From Cercospora beticola (lineage: Eukaryota; Ascomycota; Dothideomycetes; Mycosphaerellales; Mycosphaerellaceae), in contig NC_088938.1 of the NCBI RefSeq assembly GCF_033473495.1, forward strand, positions 4,092,001 through 4,156,000: a stretch of DNA of 64,000 nucleotides, written 5' to 3'. Below, piece by piece: positions 52,821-64,000 of the stretch. Every line of letters begins with the position of its first letter. The first letter of the stretch is position 1. A program made the translations under genes and the position numbers. The notes under the pieces are model-generated. The model was not told where the DNA came from. It searched no databases and saw nothing but the letters and a program-made list of their open reading frames with translations.

Positions 52821-54739
52821 ATGTTCGTTACCAACCTGCTGTTTCAGCTTGCACTAGCATGTTGTGGCTTTGCGCGACAGATCCGACAGCAGGTCATAGT
52901 CGATAACGTCTTCGGCCGTGGCGTGTCGTACCAGGGATTCTACTACGATAATTTCGAAGCTTTTCTCGGCATCAGATATGCTGAAACCACTGGTGGAAGC
53001 AATCGCTTCAAGGCTCCCATTCCCTTTCAACCACAGTCGAATACTGTGAACGATGCTGTTGATCCTGGACGGCCCTGTTTGCAGAGACAGTTCAACGGAA
53101 CGATATCAGCAGACTGCTTGAAGCTGAACATCTGGCGGCCGAAGGGCACGACTGCAGAGGCGAAGTTGCCTGTTATGGTGTGGATTCATGGCGGTGTGTT
53201 CGTATCATATGCATGAATCTTCTCCTGAGCTAATGCATGCTTTGCTAGGAGGCTTCGTCGAAGGAGGCAAAGACTCGAGTGCTACGTTTCCTGGGGGCTT
53301 GATCAATGACAGTATCGCCAATGGCCAGCCAATCATTCACGCCTCTATGAATTATCGCCTTGGGGGTGAGTACTTGGCAGCCTAATGGGATCGTCATGCC
53401 CTTTCCTGACAATGTTGTAGTCTTCGGTTTCGCGCAATCGAAATACCTCAAAGATACGGGTAACGAGAACGTCGGTTTGCGAGATCAGCGGCTTGCTCTT
53501 GAATGGATACACGACAATGTCGCTGCTTTCGGCGGCGACCCGGACAGGATTGCTATCCACGGACAGTCTTCTGGTGCTGTCGCCGTGGCAATGCAAGTCC
53601 TGGCTTACGGCGGCTCGAAGCCTGCTCCTTTTCGTGCCGCCATCTGTCAAAGTCAAGGGCCAGAGCCTGGTACCACGGGAAACTATACAAGGAACGCTCA
53701 AGCTGCCATTCTGGCGTACACAGGCTGCGATCGTTTCGACTATGACTCGAAGGAAGCCATCGATTGTCTTCGGAATATCTATGGCCTGGATCTGCGTGAT
53801 GCGCAGAATGGCACCGCGTGCCAGGATACTTGCGAGGGGGAATCACCGAAAGCTGGGTCCGAAGGAAATGTAAGCTCGGCGCAGGAAACTCCTCCTTGCC
53901 GCGTTTGTCTGGATGGGAACCTTGGAGACGAGTGGCTGCCGGTTGTCGACGGCGATTTCGTTCCGGATGTTCCATCTCAGCTGATCGCACAAGGACGCAT
54001 GGCAGATGTCGCCCTGATTCTAGGCTGGACGGCTCAAGATGGCGTTCCTTTTGCAACTGGCAACAACATTACGGCTCAAGAGTTCATGCGACATTATCTC
54101 CCAGCTCTCGAGCCCCCTACCGTTGACAAGGTGCTGGAACTGTACCCTGCCTCTGACTTTCGACCCAGCTATCGACCCAACGGAACCATTTCTTTGTCGG
54201 TAGAGGACTATCGTGCTGCTCAAGTCATGCGAGACGTTGCTTTCACGTGCAGTGCGGTCGACTTTGCCCAGGGCTTGTCTAGGATTCAATCTGCTGGCAA
54301 TCAGGTGTTCTTGTACGAGTTCAATCAGACCATTTTCACGCCCAACCTGGAAAATGATGGAAGATTTGGTTGGGGTGTTATACACTCAAGCGATATCGCA
54401 TACGTGTTTGATAATCTGGACATTTATCTCAAGCCCGACTCACGTTTGAAGAAGGTGAACATCACTGAGGTGGATCGGTCTCTTGCTCATCAAGTGTCGG
54501 GGGCTTGGTCCTCATTCGCTACTTCCTTGAAGCCTTCCATCGAAGGAAAGGAAACATTACAGGGCTGGATGCCTGCTCAGTTTGCCGATGGCAATCTGGG
54601 GACTTATGTCATCGGAGGATCGAGCCAGGGGCCGTCAGAAGAGGGGTCTTCAGCCAGGGAGAGTGTGCTGAAAGAGAGGCTGCTCGAGAGGTGTAAGTTC
54701 TGGAATCAAGTTGAGGTGGTTGCGCAGATGCAGTATTAG
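52821..54739 (+). CDS. secreted type B carboxylesterase/lipase
   Basis: Three exons: 52821-53193, 53249-53365 and 53421-54739. Introns of 55 bp each give joins WIHGGGFVEGG and NYRLGVFGFAQ, both family hallmarks. The product is 602 aa. A signal peptide lies at about residues 1-17. FLGIRYAE, DCLKLNIWRP and GLRDQRLALEWIHDNVAAFGGDP are typical. The nucleophile is Ser213 in HGQSSGA, and the His is probably His485 in IHSSDIAYVF. There are many potential N-glycosylation sites (NGT, NYT, NVS, NIT). The enzyme hydrolyses carboxylic esters outside the cell; the substrate is unknown. GQSSG instead of the commoner GESAG is a permitted variant. The start is placed at the second of two close Met-containing contexts, the only ATG before the signal. 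Confidence 0.93.
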
Positions 54740-55813
54740 GATAGCGCTCGATGGCAGCGGTGAAGAGGATATGGACAGCTAATATGAGTTGCAATCTCGG
54801 TAGTTGGGGAACATGTTCCAGGTGGGCTGCCGAGCGGTCAAGAAGCACAGGGGCGCCAGACCAGAGCCCAAAGGTTCATCTTGTTAATCATAATGTCGTG
54901 GTTAGCGCAGCCCTCCCGAGACGGTCTTGTTGTGCAACGAGCCTACAAGCCGATTTGTGTAAGTGATTTGCCCTTGCGGTTATAACGTGAAGAGTTGGGG
55001 ACTTCGTTGATCCGCTTACGGCCAGAGTTCAGTATCCGTTTCGCAATGTCTGCTCATCCACAACTACTGTATCGTGCGAATTTGTTGTTCGGACACCACG
55101 ACTGCGCATAACCGAGTTGATGCCACTACATCGTAGTCTCCTAATGTTACGGCACCTCCATCACGCGCCACGCAAGACTGCCATCGGGTTGTGACTACTG
55201 GTTCTCGCCGAGCATCGCTCGAAAGATGCAAGCCATCGAGCAGCTACACCAGTTGCGGTCAGATTGGAATTTGACCATTTCTAGAACCAACAGACTTGCT
55301 GATAGATCTCCGCGAGTGGCACAAATGATGCGATCCTGATGCGTGCCCGCGGACCGACGTAGTATCGAAAAGTTCCAGACACGATGGACATGTTTGTGCT
55401 GAGACAATCTTGGTTGTTCCCAACTCAGCTAGTGTGTCTGGGAGCAGAAAAACCTGCATGCTGATGGTGGCTCCTCCGGTGTCCGTCCAAAGGTCACGGC
55501 GCACGGTAGCATCGATCTATAACACTCTACAGTCAATTGGCCTATGTCGAAGGCTCCTGTCGAAGGAAATAGTCGTCTCGATAAGAAGATTACCAATGCA
55601 TGTCGTATTGGGATTGATGAATGTGATTAGCTATGGTCGTCTATCTACAGTGTTCGAGTAGGTATCAAGAGTCGCTGACCTGTGCAATGTTAGTCAGATG
55701 GGGGGAACCGGCAGCAATCGCGCCTCGAAGGCAACATGTCACACGTACAGGACATCCACCTCGTGTTGTGATAGTATGTGTAGGTCTTCCCCCTTCAACC
55801 ATAGCAAGACATG
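54740..55813. other. 1.07 kb gap, no supported gene
   Basis: Between convergent genes; nothing recognisable. Confidence 0.5.
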
Positions 55814-56031
55814 CTAGGGCTGACGTTGTGAATGCACCACGGGGTCTGCATATGACACAATTAGCATGCACATCCGGTTTAGAATCAGTTCATCCTGCTG
55901 ACAGGAAGACGTACACCGTCCTCCAATGTGCCGGGGTGACAGTGACTTGGGCAGTTGAGGTCTTGGGGTGTTGGAGCAGCCCAGGCGGTAAGAGCCATGA
56001 CGATGGCGGTGTAGAGCGCGGCAGCCTTCAT
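55814..56031 (-). CDS. very small putative secreted protein
   Basis: Two exons: 55917-56031 and 55814-55845. The 71 bp intron (GTGTAC...ATGCAG) has a strong TGCTAATTG branch site. The product is 48 aa. Signal peptide MKAAALYTAIVMALTAWA, then a short mature peptide with two cysteines in a CPSHC motif and ending RQP. The splice site features argue for a real transcript, but at this size a chance model cannot be excluded. Without splicing the first frame would end after about nine more codons (VRLPVSRMN). Function unknown. Confidence 0.5.
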
Positions 56032-56944
56032 GTTTAGTCGGTGTTGCTTCGTAATTTGTAGAGAGAGATTGAACGCGGAACAATGGCGCCCTTTATATAT
56101 TGTACAGCTTGTCCGCCCTTGTCTTTTGTATCGTGCCCACTCGGCGTCTGCAGGTACTGTAGCTCTCAGATGGAGCCGACTAGGCGAGTTTCCATTACAA
56201 TATACCGTGCCGACCATACCGATAGGACCATCGGCGGTGCACTTATGGATGCCCCGAAGGCGACTCTATGGGTCCATAGATAGCGTCTTCAGTCAGAATC
56301 CAGTAGGGACGTTGGTGATTGTCTCCACGCCGGTGTGTACAAGTGCACGAAGACGTGTTCAACAGCCCGCGCACAGAGCCTGATATGTTGGGAACGTCTG
56401 TTGTGCGTCACTAGCGATAGGCCTCGAACGTCGATGTAGCCGTTTGAGTGACCAAGTGGTCTCACAAAACCACAGCCTACTGCAATCATGAACAGACCGG
56501 GATTCCGCCGGAAGTACGGCCGACACATAGGGATCTTGAGTCGGAACGAACAATACGACTGGCAATGACGGGCTCGCGTCGGTACATGCAGAGAACGCAC
56601 GGAGAGAGCAGCAGCCATAGCGTGCGTGGTCCACAGTCGTCTACCAGAAACGACTTGCTCCGGGATGCTTTTGCTCTCGTACGATGTCATAAGTGATGGT
56701 GTGACTTTGGGCGAGGGTTGAGTGTAGAAATTCATTGAGGGCAGTCAACTCTCGATTCCTTCGAGCAAAAGAATTTCCTCAGAAAGCAGTCCCCCAAATA
56801 CGGCAAGATGAGATCAAGATGAGATGACAGCTGAGAAGAGCAAGCTTTCATGGTTCTCGTACACATGGCCAGCATTTCGTTTATCTACTCATATTACATG
56901 TTCTCTTGAAGATATTACATGTTCTCGTGACGTCGTGATTTTCT
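56032..56944. other. intergenic, no gene seen
   Basis: About 900 bp; minus-strand frame 56289-56735 has no coding character. Confidence 0.5.
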
Positions 56945-57754
56945 TTACTTGCTGCAAGTGGAGTACTTGATGTCATCAAGGACAACAGCCAGCAGAGGGG
57001 AGGTAACAGCCAAGCCCCCTGGAGGCGAGAAGGTGACAATCGCGAAGGAGAGGTCTTTGCAGCCATTGATCTTGCCGCTGAAAGCCTGCTCGACAGTGCC
57101 GAGCGCGGTTGTTGGGTTGTATTGGAATTGTCTCGAGCAGATCTGCTTAGCATTGCTGACCGAGTTGTCGCTTCCTTGGTAACCAGTGACTTGGATGTTG
57201 CATGCGGCAGGGATAGCTGCAGCACCCTGACCGAGCATGGTAGCACATCCGAAGTAGAAGCTCTCGAGGTCGAAGGATTTCGTTTGACTTCCTGGGAAGA
57301 ATGTGGTGATGGTTGGTGTTCCTTGGAGTTGAGTGACGAGGTTGGCGGCAGCGTAGCTACGATTCGTCAGTATAGTCCTTCAGCAGCGATTTGTTGCAGA
57401 GCCGGAACTCACTTTGTGCCAGAGTGTGGTGCAACACCTGGCTGGAGGCCAGTGCCAGTAGCAATGACAGTTGAAAAGGAGAAACCTTGGTAGAGCAGAC
57501 CCTGGTACCCAGATGGAATGGGGTTCAGCAAGTTGCCTGGAATTCCCTGGAGATCATCGAACTGCGGAAGCCATCAGTCATCGGATTGGGGGTACTAATA
57601 CCGTCACCCAAGCACCTACGTTTGCGACTTGCGATTTACGGTTCTTGCAGGTTGGGTAGTTGGTCTTTGGGTTGTAGTACTTGTTGGTGGGAACTGCGAG
57701 GGCTTGCTGGCATGTGAGCGCAGCGGCAAGGCCGTAGGCGAGGAGGTTGACCAT
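56945..57754 (-). CDS. secreted protein of a fungal extracellular family, unknown function
   Basis: Three exons: 57620-57754, 57413-57561 and 56945-57356. Introns are 58 and 56 bp (GTAGGT...CGCAG and GTGAGT...GTAG). The product is 231 aa. The signal peptide is MVNLLAYGLAAALTCQQALA. The mature chain begins with FDDLQGIPGNL and YQGLLYQGFSFS, the NYAAANLV segment and SFDLESFYFGCATM. A beta-rich core with a Cys-bearing AACNIQVTGYQGSD and a C-terminal LLAVVLDDIKYSTCSK follow. This pattern (GL.Y..F, FDL.SFYFGC, I.VTGY, LDDI.Y) recurs in many secreted hypothetical proteins of Pezizomycotina and looks like a carbohydrate-binding-type beta sandwich, though I cannot name the family. Seven cysteines are in the mature chain region. 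Confidence 0.85.
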
Positions 57755-58884
57755 ATCGACGGTTTGAAAGAAGCTGATGGAGTTTGTAGATTGTGGGCGA
57801 AGAAAGTGCTTGTTGATGGGAGAAAGGATCGATCATTGAAACTGCTGCTAGGTATTATATGCAGCCTGTGCTTGAGCGAAACGTCCTCGGAATTCGCAGA
57901 CCCGGCAGAGGCTCCGGGCTCAAGCCACGAACGTCGATAGGCGTGTTGGCGACATCATTGAAGCCGTTGAGATGTTAAGGTCGTGCCCTTGATGCAGGAA
58001 ATTGGCGCGCTATAGAACTGAGATCGGCATGTGTTGCGTCTGCAGGACGCCCATGCTCACAAACTTCAGCTTGGGGTCGAGTAAACACCTCGCCATGGCT
58101 TTTGTCGATCTTCTGGCACCGAGAGGCGCCATGATGCACGCGGCTTGATCAATTATGGGGATGCTGACCACCACCGAGACATTCAGCAGCTCACATTTGA
58201 AGGTTTGGTTCGAAGCGGAGTGATGTGGAATTCCCCAATTCGTCCGTTCGATTTTCATGCTTCCGCCCACGCCATCTGCCGACCAATATGTGCTGGCGCG
58301 GCTGATTCTGCACGACGAAAGTGGCACAGCATTTGATGGGGATGATGAGTAGTTGCGGCACGGCCGCGAAAGTATGGTCTTGTAGCCCGTGCCGAGTCTT
58401 CCTTCAAGCAATTGTTGTGAGCGTAGGATTGGTAGAATTCTGCCGTTGAGCTCGAATCAAGCATTCCGTCCTGTGATCATCGTGAGTTCAAGGCTCGCTT
58501 CAGCACCGCCACGTTGAACCTCCCCGTCTGGTCGTGGAAAGTGCACGAATGGATCAAGGGTACACCATGTAATGTCGAGCCAAGTGCTTAGATAGTGGAG
58601 AAGGTGAGCGGGCTGACTCGACCTAAAGCGCCACGTTATGTCGATCAGCAACAGGCACGGGAGACTATAGACAGAGCATGACTGGAACTCTCCGACATCG
58701 CTTCGAACTTTCAAACGCCGCATTAGGTCACTGCCAAGTCGACGTGGTAGGCGGATAGCTCTTTGCACGCAGATACATTGGAGCGAACTTGTCGTGCATC
58801 ATGGCATTGGGGCTCGGAGGTTGCGAATATCACCGGAAATCGAGTTGTTGGGACCATCTGTCAACACCAACACGCACTGCGAAT
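57755..58884. other. 1.13 kb gap, no supported gene
   Basis: Only short chance frames between two minus-strand genes. Confidence 0.5.
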
Positions 58885-60244
58885 CTACAATTTAGAGGAA
58901 GGGCCCGGCGAACGTTTCTTTCCTGCTGCAGAAACCTGCTTGCCCCAGATCTTGTTCACCCAATGCATCCAATCTCCATCCATCATCGCCTTCTGTTGTT
59001 GTGGCACTCCTTCCCAATACTTGCGCTCAGCCGCCTCAAGAGCATGCCACTCTTCCTGCTGCTGATCGAACCACTGACCCGCCAACTCGGCTATCGCGTC
59101 TGGACGCTCGAATGGAACAAAGTGAGAGCCATTCGTTACCAACTCTTTCACCTTGCCTTCAGCAGCGCCTCCACTGCCTCCTGTTGCTGTTCCTGTCGCC
59201 TCGGTCTTCTCTTTCCTGCCTTTCGCGTGAGAGCTCTTGAAATGTGATTTACTGCCGTAAATGTAGAGACATGCCGGACGGAGGTATGGGAGTTTTTCGA
59301 ACGTCATCGTGTTCTCGGGCCTGTAAAAAGCGTTTCCACGATTCCTCTCGTCACCCAGGTCAGGGTGAGCAACTCGGTTTGGTGTGAATTCGGATAGAGG
59401 TTGGTCGCGCGAATCTGGGAATGATTTCCGTGCAAATGACAATGCTTCTTGATGCTTTGTAGTAGTTAACGTTACGGTGTCCTTCGATTCAGAGGGGTCG
59501 TCTGGATACACGGCTGTTGGGAGTTCTCGCAGACCTTCTCGTCGAAAGATGCCGGACACTCTTTTGTCCCAGTGTGCATAAAATGGGCTCTTGAGTATTG
59601 AAGACATAGCTGCATCTCGTGAGGGCCACTTGTCTTTCTTCAACGTTAAGAAATAGGTGCCAATGAAGTCCATGTCCGCAGTGCCCTTCTTGATGATAGG
59701 TTCAATCGCAACAATCGTGGAAAGCAGTCGTGGGTGTAGTAGCGCCAGGTTGACGATGACATTGCCGCCCATACTATGGCCGAATCCTGCAAGCGGACGG
59801 ATCATCTCTTTGCGAAAATAGTTGACAAGATGCAAGTAATCTCGAGCATGATCGTACCATGAAGCTGTTTCTCTGTCAGATTGCGGTAGATTGTTATGAT
59901 ATCGAGGTGAACTTGCGTTCATTGCCGAGCTTCCCTTCGTTCAAGACTCCGCTCTTATTCTGATTGGCAACATCTGCTATCCATATCGCGCGGATTCGCC
60001 GTCCTGCGGACTTCGATATCGCCTGCGCGAATAGCTTATCCCAGATCGGCTCATAGAGTTCTTTTGGGAACGCGCTGGCATGGCATGCAATGATGGTCAA
60101 GTCGCCATCCTGAGGCTCGTATAGCGGCTTGTACTGCTTCACAGCAAGATGGAGATCATCGTCTTCTCTGTTAGCCGTCGACCTTGCATATTCTCGTATG
60201 TGAGAGCAGGGAACAATGTGTTCTATGACTTTGCAGTTCTCCAT
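58885..60244 (-). CDS. peroxisomal alpha/beta hydrolase (AKT2-like)
   Basis: Two exons: 59917-60244 and 58885-59870. The product is 437 aa. The join LGNE-QTASWYDHARDYL is best explained by a GC-AG intron (59871-59916, donor GCAAGT). A weaker GT reading (donor GTTCAC, 40 bp) gives RKETASW instead. LTIIACHASAFPKE gives the oxyanion region. The nucleophile elbow is GFGHSMGG, and the C-terminal His is in TNGSHFVPFERPD. The C-terminus is PSSKL, a canonical SKL peroxisomal signal. The family includes Alternaria AKT2-type proteins, peroxisomal hydrolases of toxin and other metabolite clusters that process acyl chains. It is divergent from the adenylation-carrier-MFS gene, so a shared pathway is plausible. 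Substrate unknown. Confidence 0.88.
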
Positions 60245-60792
60245 CACGTCTCCACCGATTCTCGGTTCTGCAGAACACGAAAGCTCATCAACAAGCACTT
60301 CGAATGACCAAAAGGCCAGAAGCTTGCCCCGCCCATTTTGACGGCCTCAGCTGCCCAGACGTCCCTGGTCAGCCACCTATGTCCCCTCTTGAATCGCGAT
60401 GTCGGCACCACTCCAGGTGTATCTTGGGCTTGGGGTAAGCGTTCCGTCACACTGACGGCTGCAAGATGAGCTGGTGTCCGGGGAAGTGGTAGGTTGATGC
60501 GTTGGTCCACTTGGCATGCAGTCACTAGTAATGCCACAGAACTCAAGAGTGCGTAATGTCGATCACTGCTGTGATAGGCAATGTTGACACTTCCCAGAAG
60601 GGGCAATACAGATCTTTTCCCGAACTGAACCACACAAACCTTGCGCTTCGGGCGCACCGCCGACGGCTATGCGGTTGTCGACTTGGCGATGACCATCGTG
60701 GCACATTTTCCAGCATTGGTCAGTCGACATGGCAGGACGCAACAGCAGATGCCTCACAATCCACAATTGCTGCAGACCACTCTCGGCAAGCC
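60245..60792. promoter_or_regulatory. divergent promoter region, SKL hydrolase / A-T-MFS gene
   Basis: 548 bp between the two start codons. An in-frame ATG at 60556 could extend the plus gene by 79 codons, but that stretch is not domain-like. No specific factor site recognised. Confidence 0.5.
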
Positions 60793-63700
60793 ATGGCAGA
60801 CGGCCAGACGACCTTGTCCGTTCCGTACGGTCGGAGGTTGATGAACATTGTCGTCGATGAGAGAGCAGCAGCGGGTCATCAACAGCCATTTGTCTCCATT
60901 CCGGTGTCTACAACACCCAGCGATGGATTCAGAGATATCAGTTACGCGGTCTTCGCGAATGCCGTCAATCGATGTGCAGGCTGGCTAGAACAGCAATTTG
61001 GCAGGTCTTCGAACTTTGAGCCAATAGTCTACATTGCTGCACCAGACTTGCGGTATCACATTCTGGCGTTGGCTGCAGTGAAGAGCGGACATGTAGTATG
61101 TTCAGTTCTGGTGTAGCTCGTGGTAATTCTCAGCTAATCTCGTGCAAAGATGTTCTTCCCGTCACCTCGCAACACTCTGGATGCTCTGGAGCTCCTCTGT
61201 GAAGATGCCCAGGCAACCAAGATCATATCCTCTGCAAATCCAAGTGCACTTGTACGCGGCGTTGTGGAACGCAGGTCCATGCATCGGGTCGAAATACGTC
61301 CCCTGGAAGAATTCCTGGACGAGACTCCAGTACCGCTGCGACCATTCAGTGCGACCTTTGAGGAATATCGGTTCAAGACATGGGTGCTCCTTCACACATC
61401 CGGATCCACGGGCAATCCAAAGGTCGTGCACATCAAGCATGGACTCGTCTCGGCCGTCGATACCTATCGCATGCTTCAGCACCCAACACGGTTCGTGAAT
61501 GATCGAATTTTCGTGCCATTTCCGCCGTTTCATCTCGCTGGTCTCAACTATGGTCTTCCAATCGCCCTGTGGTACGACGCTACGGTGGTCTTGCCTCCAG
61601 TAGGAGCTCCTCTAAGCGCCGAACTGTGCCATACTGTTCACCTCCACGGTCAAGCGAGACACAGCATGCTGACTCCCTCCTTGATAAGTGAATTGGCTAA
61701 AAATGACACTTGGCGAGCTCAACTAGGGCATTTGAAGAGCTTGACCTACTCTGGCGGACCTCTTTCTGATGATGTAGCTGATCGGTTGTCTGAACTTACA
61801 CAACTGACCTCGTCGTTGGGTGCGACGGAGTATGGTGGCATACCTCAGCTGCCGAAGAAAGACGGGAATTGGCAATACTTCAAATTCGATACAGAATCAG
61901 CAGGGCTGGAATTCCGTGAAACCGAACAGCCTGGACTCTATGAGATGGTTTTTGTACGAGGATTCAATGAGATAACAAATCTGGTTCAAGCCATTTTTGT
62001 AACATTTCCTGACTTGGAAGAATATCACACGAAGGATCTCTTCACGAGACATCCCACAGAACCTGGACTGTGGAAGTATGAAGCAAGATTGGACGATGTG
62101 ATCGTTCTTAGCAACGGGGAGAAGTTGAACCCTGTGCAAATGGAAGGCTTGATCACCACGTGTCCTGCTGTTAAGGGCTGCTTGGTTGTCGGACAAGGGC
62201 AGTTCCAGACCGCATTGCTGATTGAAAGGCAAGAATCCTCCATGTCCTTTGAGGATTGTATTCGCCAAGTCCAGCCGTACATCGATCGAGCCAACAAGCT
62301 TTGCCCGTCTCACGGACGCATTGCAGGAGATAAATTGATTTTCACAACGGCTGAGAAACCACTACCACGGGCGGCGAAGGGAACGATTCAGCGCGCTCGT
62401 GCTGTCGCCGTCTATCGGGAGGAGATACAGGCCAGCTATACAGAGCAGGCTCCGAAGAACAAAACAACAGTCTCCGGCTCGCATATTGTTCTTGATGATA
62501 TGTCAAGCGCCGAAAAGTCGATCCAAATGTACCTTTGTCATCACCTAGAGCTGGAACCGAGCCAATTGCAGAGCAATGACGATTTCTTCTCGATGGGTAT
62601 GGACTCCCTCCAGGTCATCAACCTTGTGCGTGAGATCAACACGTCTCGTGGGGAAAGTTCTCGTGAGATCAATGCTATGTTCGTGTATGATCATCCGACG
62701 GTGGAACAGCTGGCACTCGCTTTGACCACTGGAGTTTGTGTGAGAGAATACTCCGACTTGAGTGAGGATGATGAGGTGGACAAGCGAACATGGCAATCTA
62801 TGGATGACCTTTTCCAGGAGCTCCGACCTGCAGGTGATGGCAGTAGCAAGCGACAGGGCTTCGCTAGTCTTCTCCGATCTAAGAAGAGTCCACCCATATA
62901 TCAGCCTGATGGTGGAATGGTGGCCTGGCAACAAGTACTCGGGTCTTTTCTCATCAATGTAAGCAATTGGGGCCTCGTCAACAGCTTTGGCGTATACCAG
63001 GCGTACTACGAGACAAGTCTTCTGGCAGGTAGCTCTCCATCGGCAATCTCTTGGATCGGGACTGTGCAGGGCACGCTTTTGCTTGTAGTGGGCGTTGTCT
63101 CTGGTCCGTTGTTCGACAAGGGCTACTTTCGGACGACAACGATACTTGCTGGAATCGGTCTGGTACTCGGAATGATGATGCTTAGCATTTCAACCAAGTA
63201 TTACCAGATCATGCTCTCTCAGGGAATTCTGGTCGGCATCTGTTCGGGTTTCCTTTACATTCCGAGTATCGCTCTGATACCCCTGTACTTCAAGTCTCGC
63301 CGCGGCCTGGCAATTGGACTCGCGACCGCAGGCGGCTCAGTGGGTGGAGTACTTTATCCCATAATCTTTCGACGGCTCTTGGACGATGTCGGATTTGGCT
63401 GGGCCACCCGGGTGATTGCTTTCATCTCGCTCCTGACGCTCACTGTAGCGGTCTTGCTTCTGAAGCCCATCGGATCGCGGTCTAGTCGACAGCTGTTCGA
63501 TGCATCTGCACTAGTAGAATTGCCCTACCTGAGCTTCCTGATAGCTGGATTCTTGCTATTCGCAGGAGTTCTCGTGCCTTACTTCCTGGTCAGCACATAT
63601 GCGCTCGTTGATCTAGAATTGTCCGAGGACTTGTCATTCTACGTTCTGGCAATCATGAACGGCGCACAGTTCTTCGGTCGTATTATTCCTGCAATCCTCG

Positions 63701-64000
63701 CCGACTGGCTGGGACCTGAGTTGATTTTACTTGGTGCTGAGGTCTTCGCAGCAGTCTTGGGCTTCTCGTGGATAGCTGTCAACCAAGTCGGCGGCTACAT
63801 TGTTTGGCTTGTGGCATTTGGATTTGTGTCTGGGGTTATCGTCACATTGCCACCAACTGTCCTACCGTACATCTGCCCGAACTTGGCTGTGTTTGGAACA
63901 AGACTTGGCATGTTGTATGCGGTCGCAGGAGTGGGATTTCTGATCAGCAGTCCTGTCGCTTTGGCGCTCAACAACGTCTCGAACGGCTTTTTGGGATCGC
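60793..64000 (+). CDS. adenylation-carrier-MFS transporter fusion (3' end outside window)
   Basis: Exons 60793-61095 and 61150-64000+. The 54 bp intron (GTATGT...CAAAG) joins KSGHV to MFFPSPRN. I read every codon from 61150 to the window edge and found no stop; at least 1051 aa. The adenylation domain covers about 20-520: HTSGSTGNPK (about 183), FPPFHLAG, GATEYG (about 325), LDDVIVLSNGEKLNP (about 413) and the catalytic Lys in PRAAKGTIQRAR (about 511). The carrier domain is about 545-625, with the phosphopantetheine Ser in MGMDSLQ (about 587). After a charged linker a monocarboxylate-type MFS begins at DGGMVAW (about 687). At least eleven hydrophobic helices follow. Known NRPS-like enzymes end in reductase or thioesterase domains, so a transporter in that place is unusual. 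The frame shows fusion; the coupling of acyl activation to transport is inference. Confidence 0.9.

Noticed and set aside
62900..64000. MFS transporter as a separate gene starting at the ATG near 62917
   Set aside because: No stop codon separates it from the carrier domain. The frame is open for 2.85 kb, and the N-terminal MFS helix follows the linker directly.

Overview
The window is nuclear DNA of a filamentous ascomycete (Pezizomycotina). Genes are split by 45-90 bp GT-AG introns with internal CTRAC/CTAAC-type branch sites. The protein families (SAT4-type rhodopsin-domain proteins, type B carboxylesterase, penDE-like acyltransferase, AKT2-like peroxisomal hydrolase, NRPS-like enzyme, many small secreted proteins) are typical of plant-associated Dothideomycetes. 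I cannot fix the genus from sequence alone. Thirty protein-coding genes have models I can support. Exon boundaries were read by eye from splice signals and frame continuity. Many plausible open frames in the gaps look like chance.

Layout. 0-10 kb: a partial gene, an RBR-type RING protein, a coiled-coil protein, mitochondrial Grx5, a membrane-anchored PPCDC-like flavoprotein, a four-TM protein and a seven-TM rhodopsin-domain protein. 12-18 kb: a repeat-built secreted protein, then a 3 kb gap and a secreted tyrosinase. 18.7-25.6 kb: an inverted duplicated fragment, CIA1 (WD40), a BTB protein and a protein kinase. 27.8-40 kb: two hypothetical proteins, a small secreted Cys-rich protein, Rtt106, a GPI-anchor-type surface protein, a penDE-like acyltransferase and a triple UBA-like/F-box-like protein. 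40.3-41.6 kb: Mic12 and mitoribosomal bL17m share a promoter with a central telobox. 42-43.2 kb: degenerate repeats. 43.9-49.5 kb: a 9-Cys secreted protein, TAF13, Kish, holocytochrome c synthase and mevalonate diphosphate decarboxylase. 50-58 kb: secreted proteins including an esterase. 58.9-64 kb: a peroxisomal (SKL) alpha/beta hydrolase divergent from an unusual fusion that runs off the window.

The most interesting feature is that last gene (60793 to beyond 64000). One uninterrupted frame carries an adenylation domain, a carrier protein with its phosphopantetheine serine, and an MFS monocarboxylate-type transporter. That architecture suggests activation and thioester tethering of a carboxylic acid physically coupled to its transport. 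With the divergent SKL hydrolase it may mark the left edge of a metabolite cluster.

Several housekeeping genes also show a composition flip: the coding strand is C-rich in the 5' part and G-rich in the 3' part. Nine secreted or surface proteins lie across the window, five of them between 43.9 and 57.8 kb.
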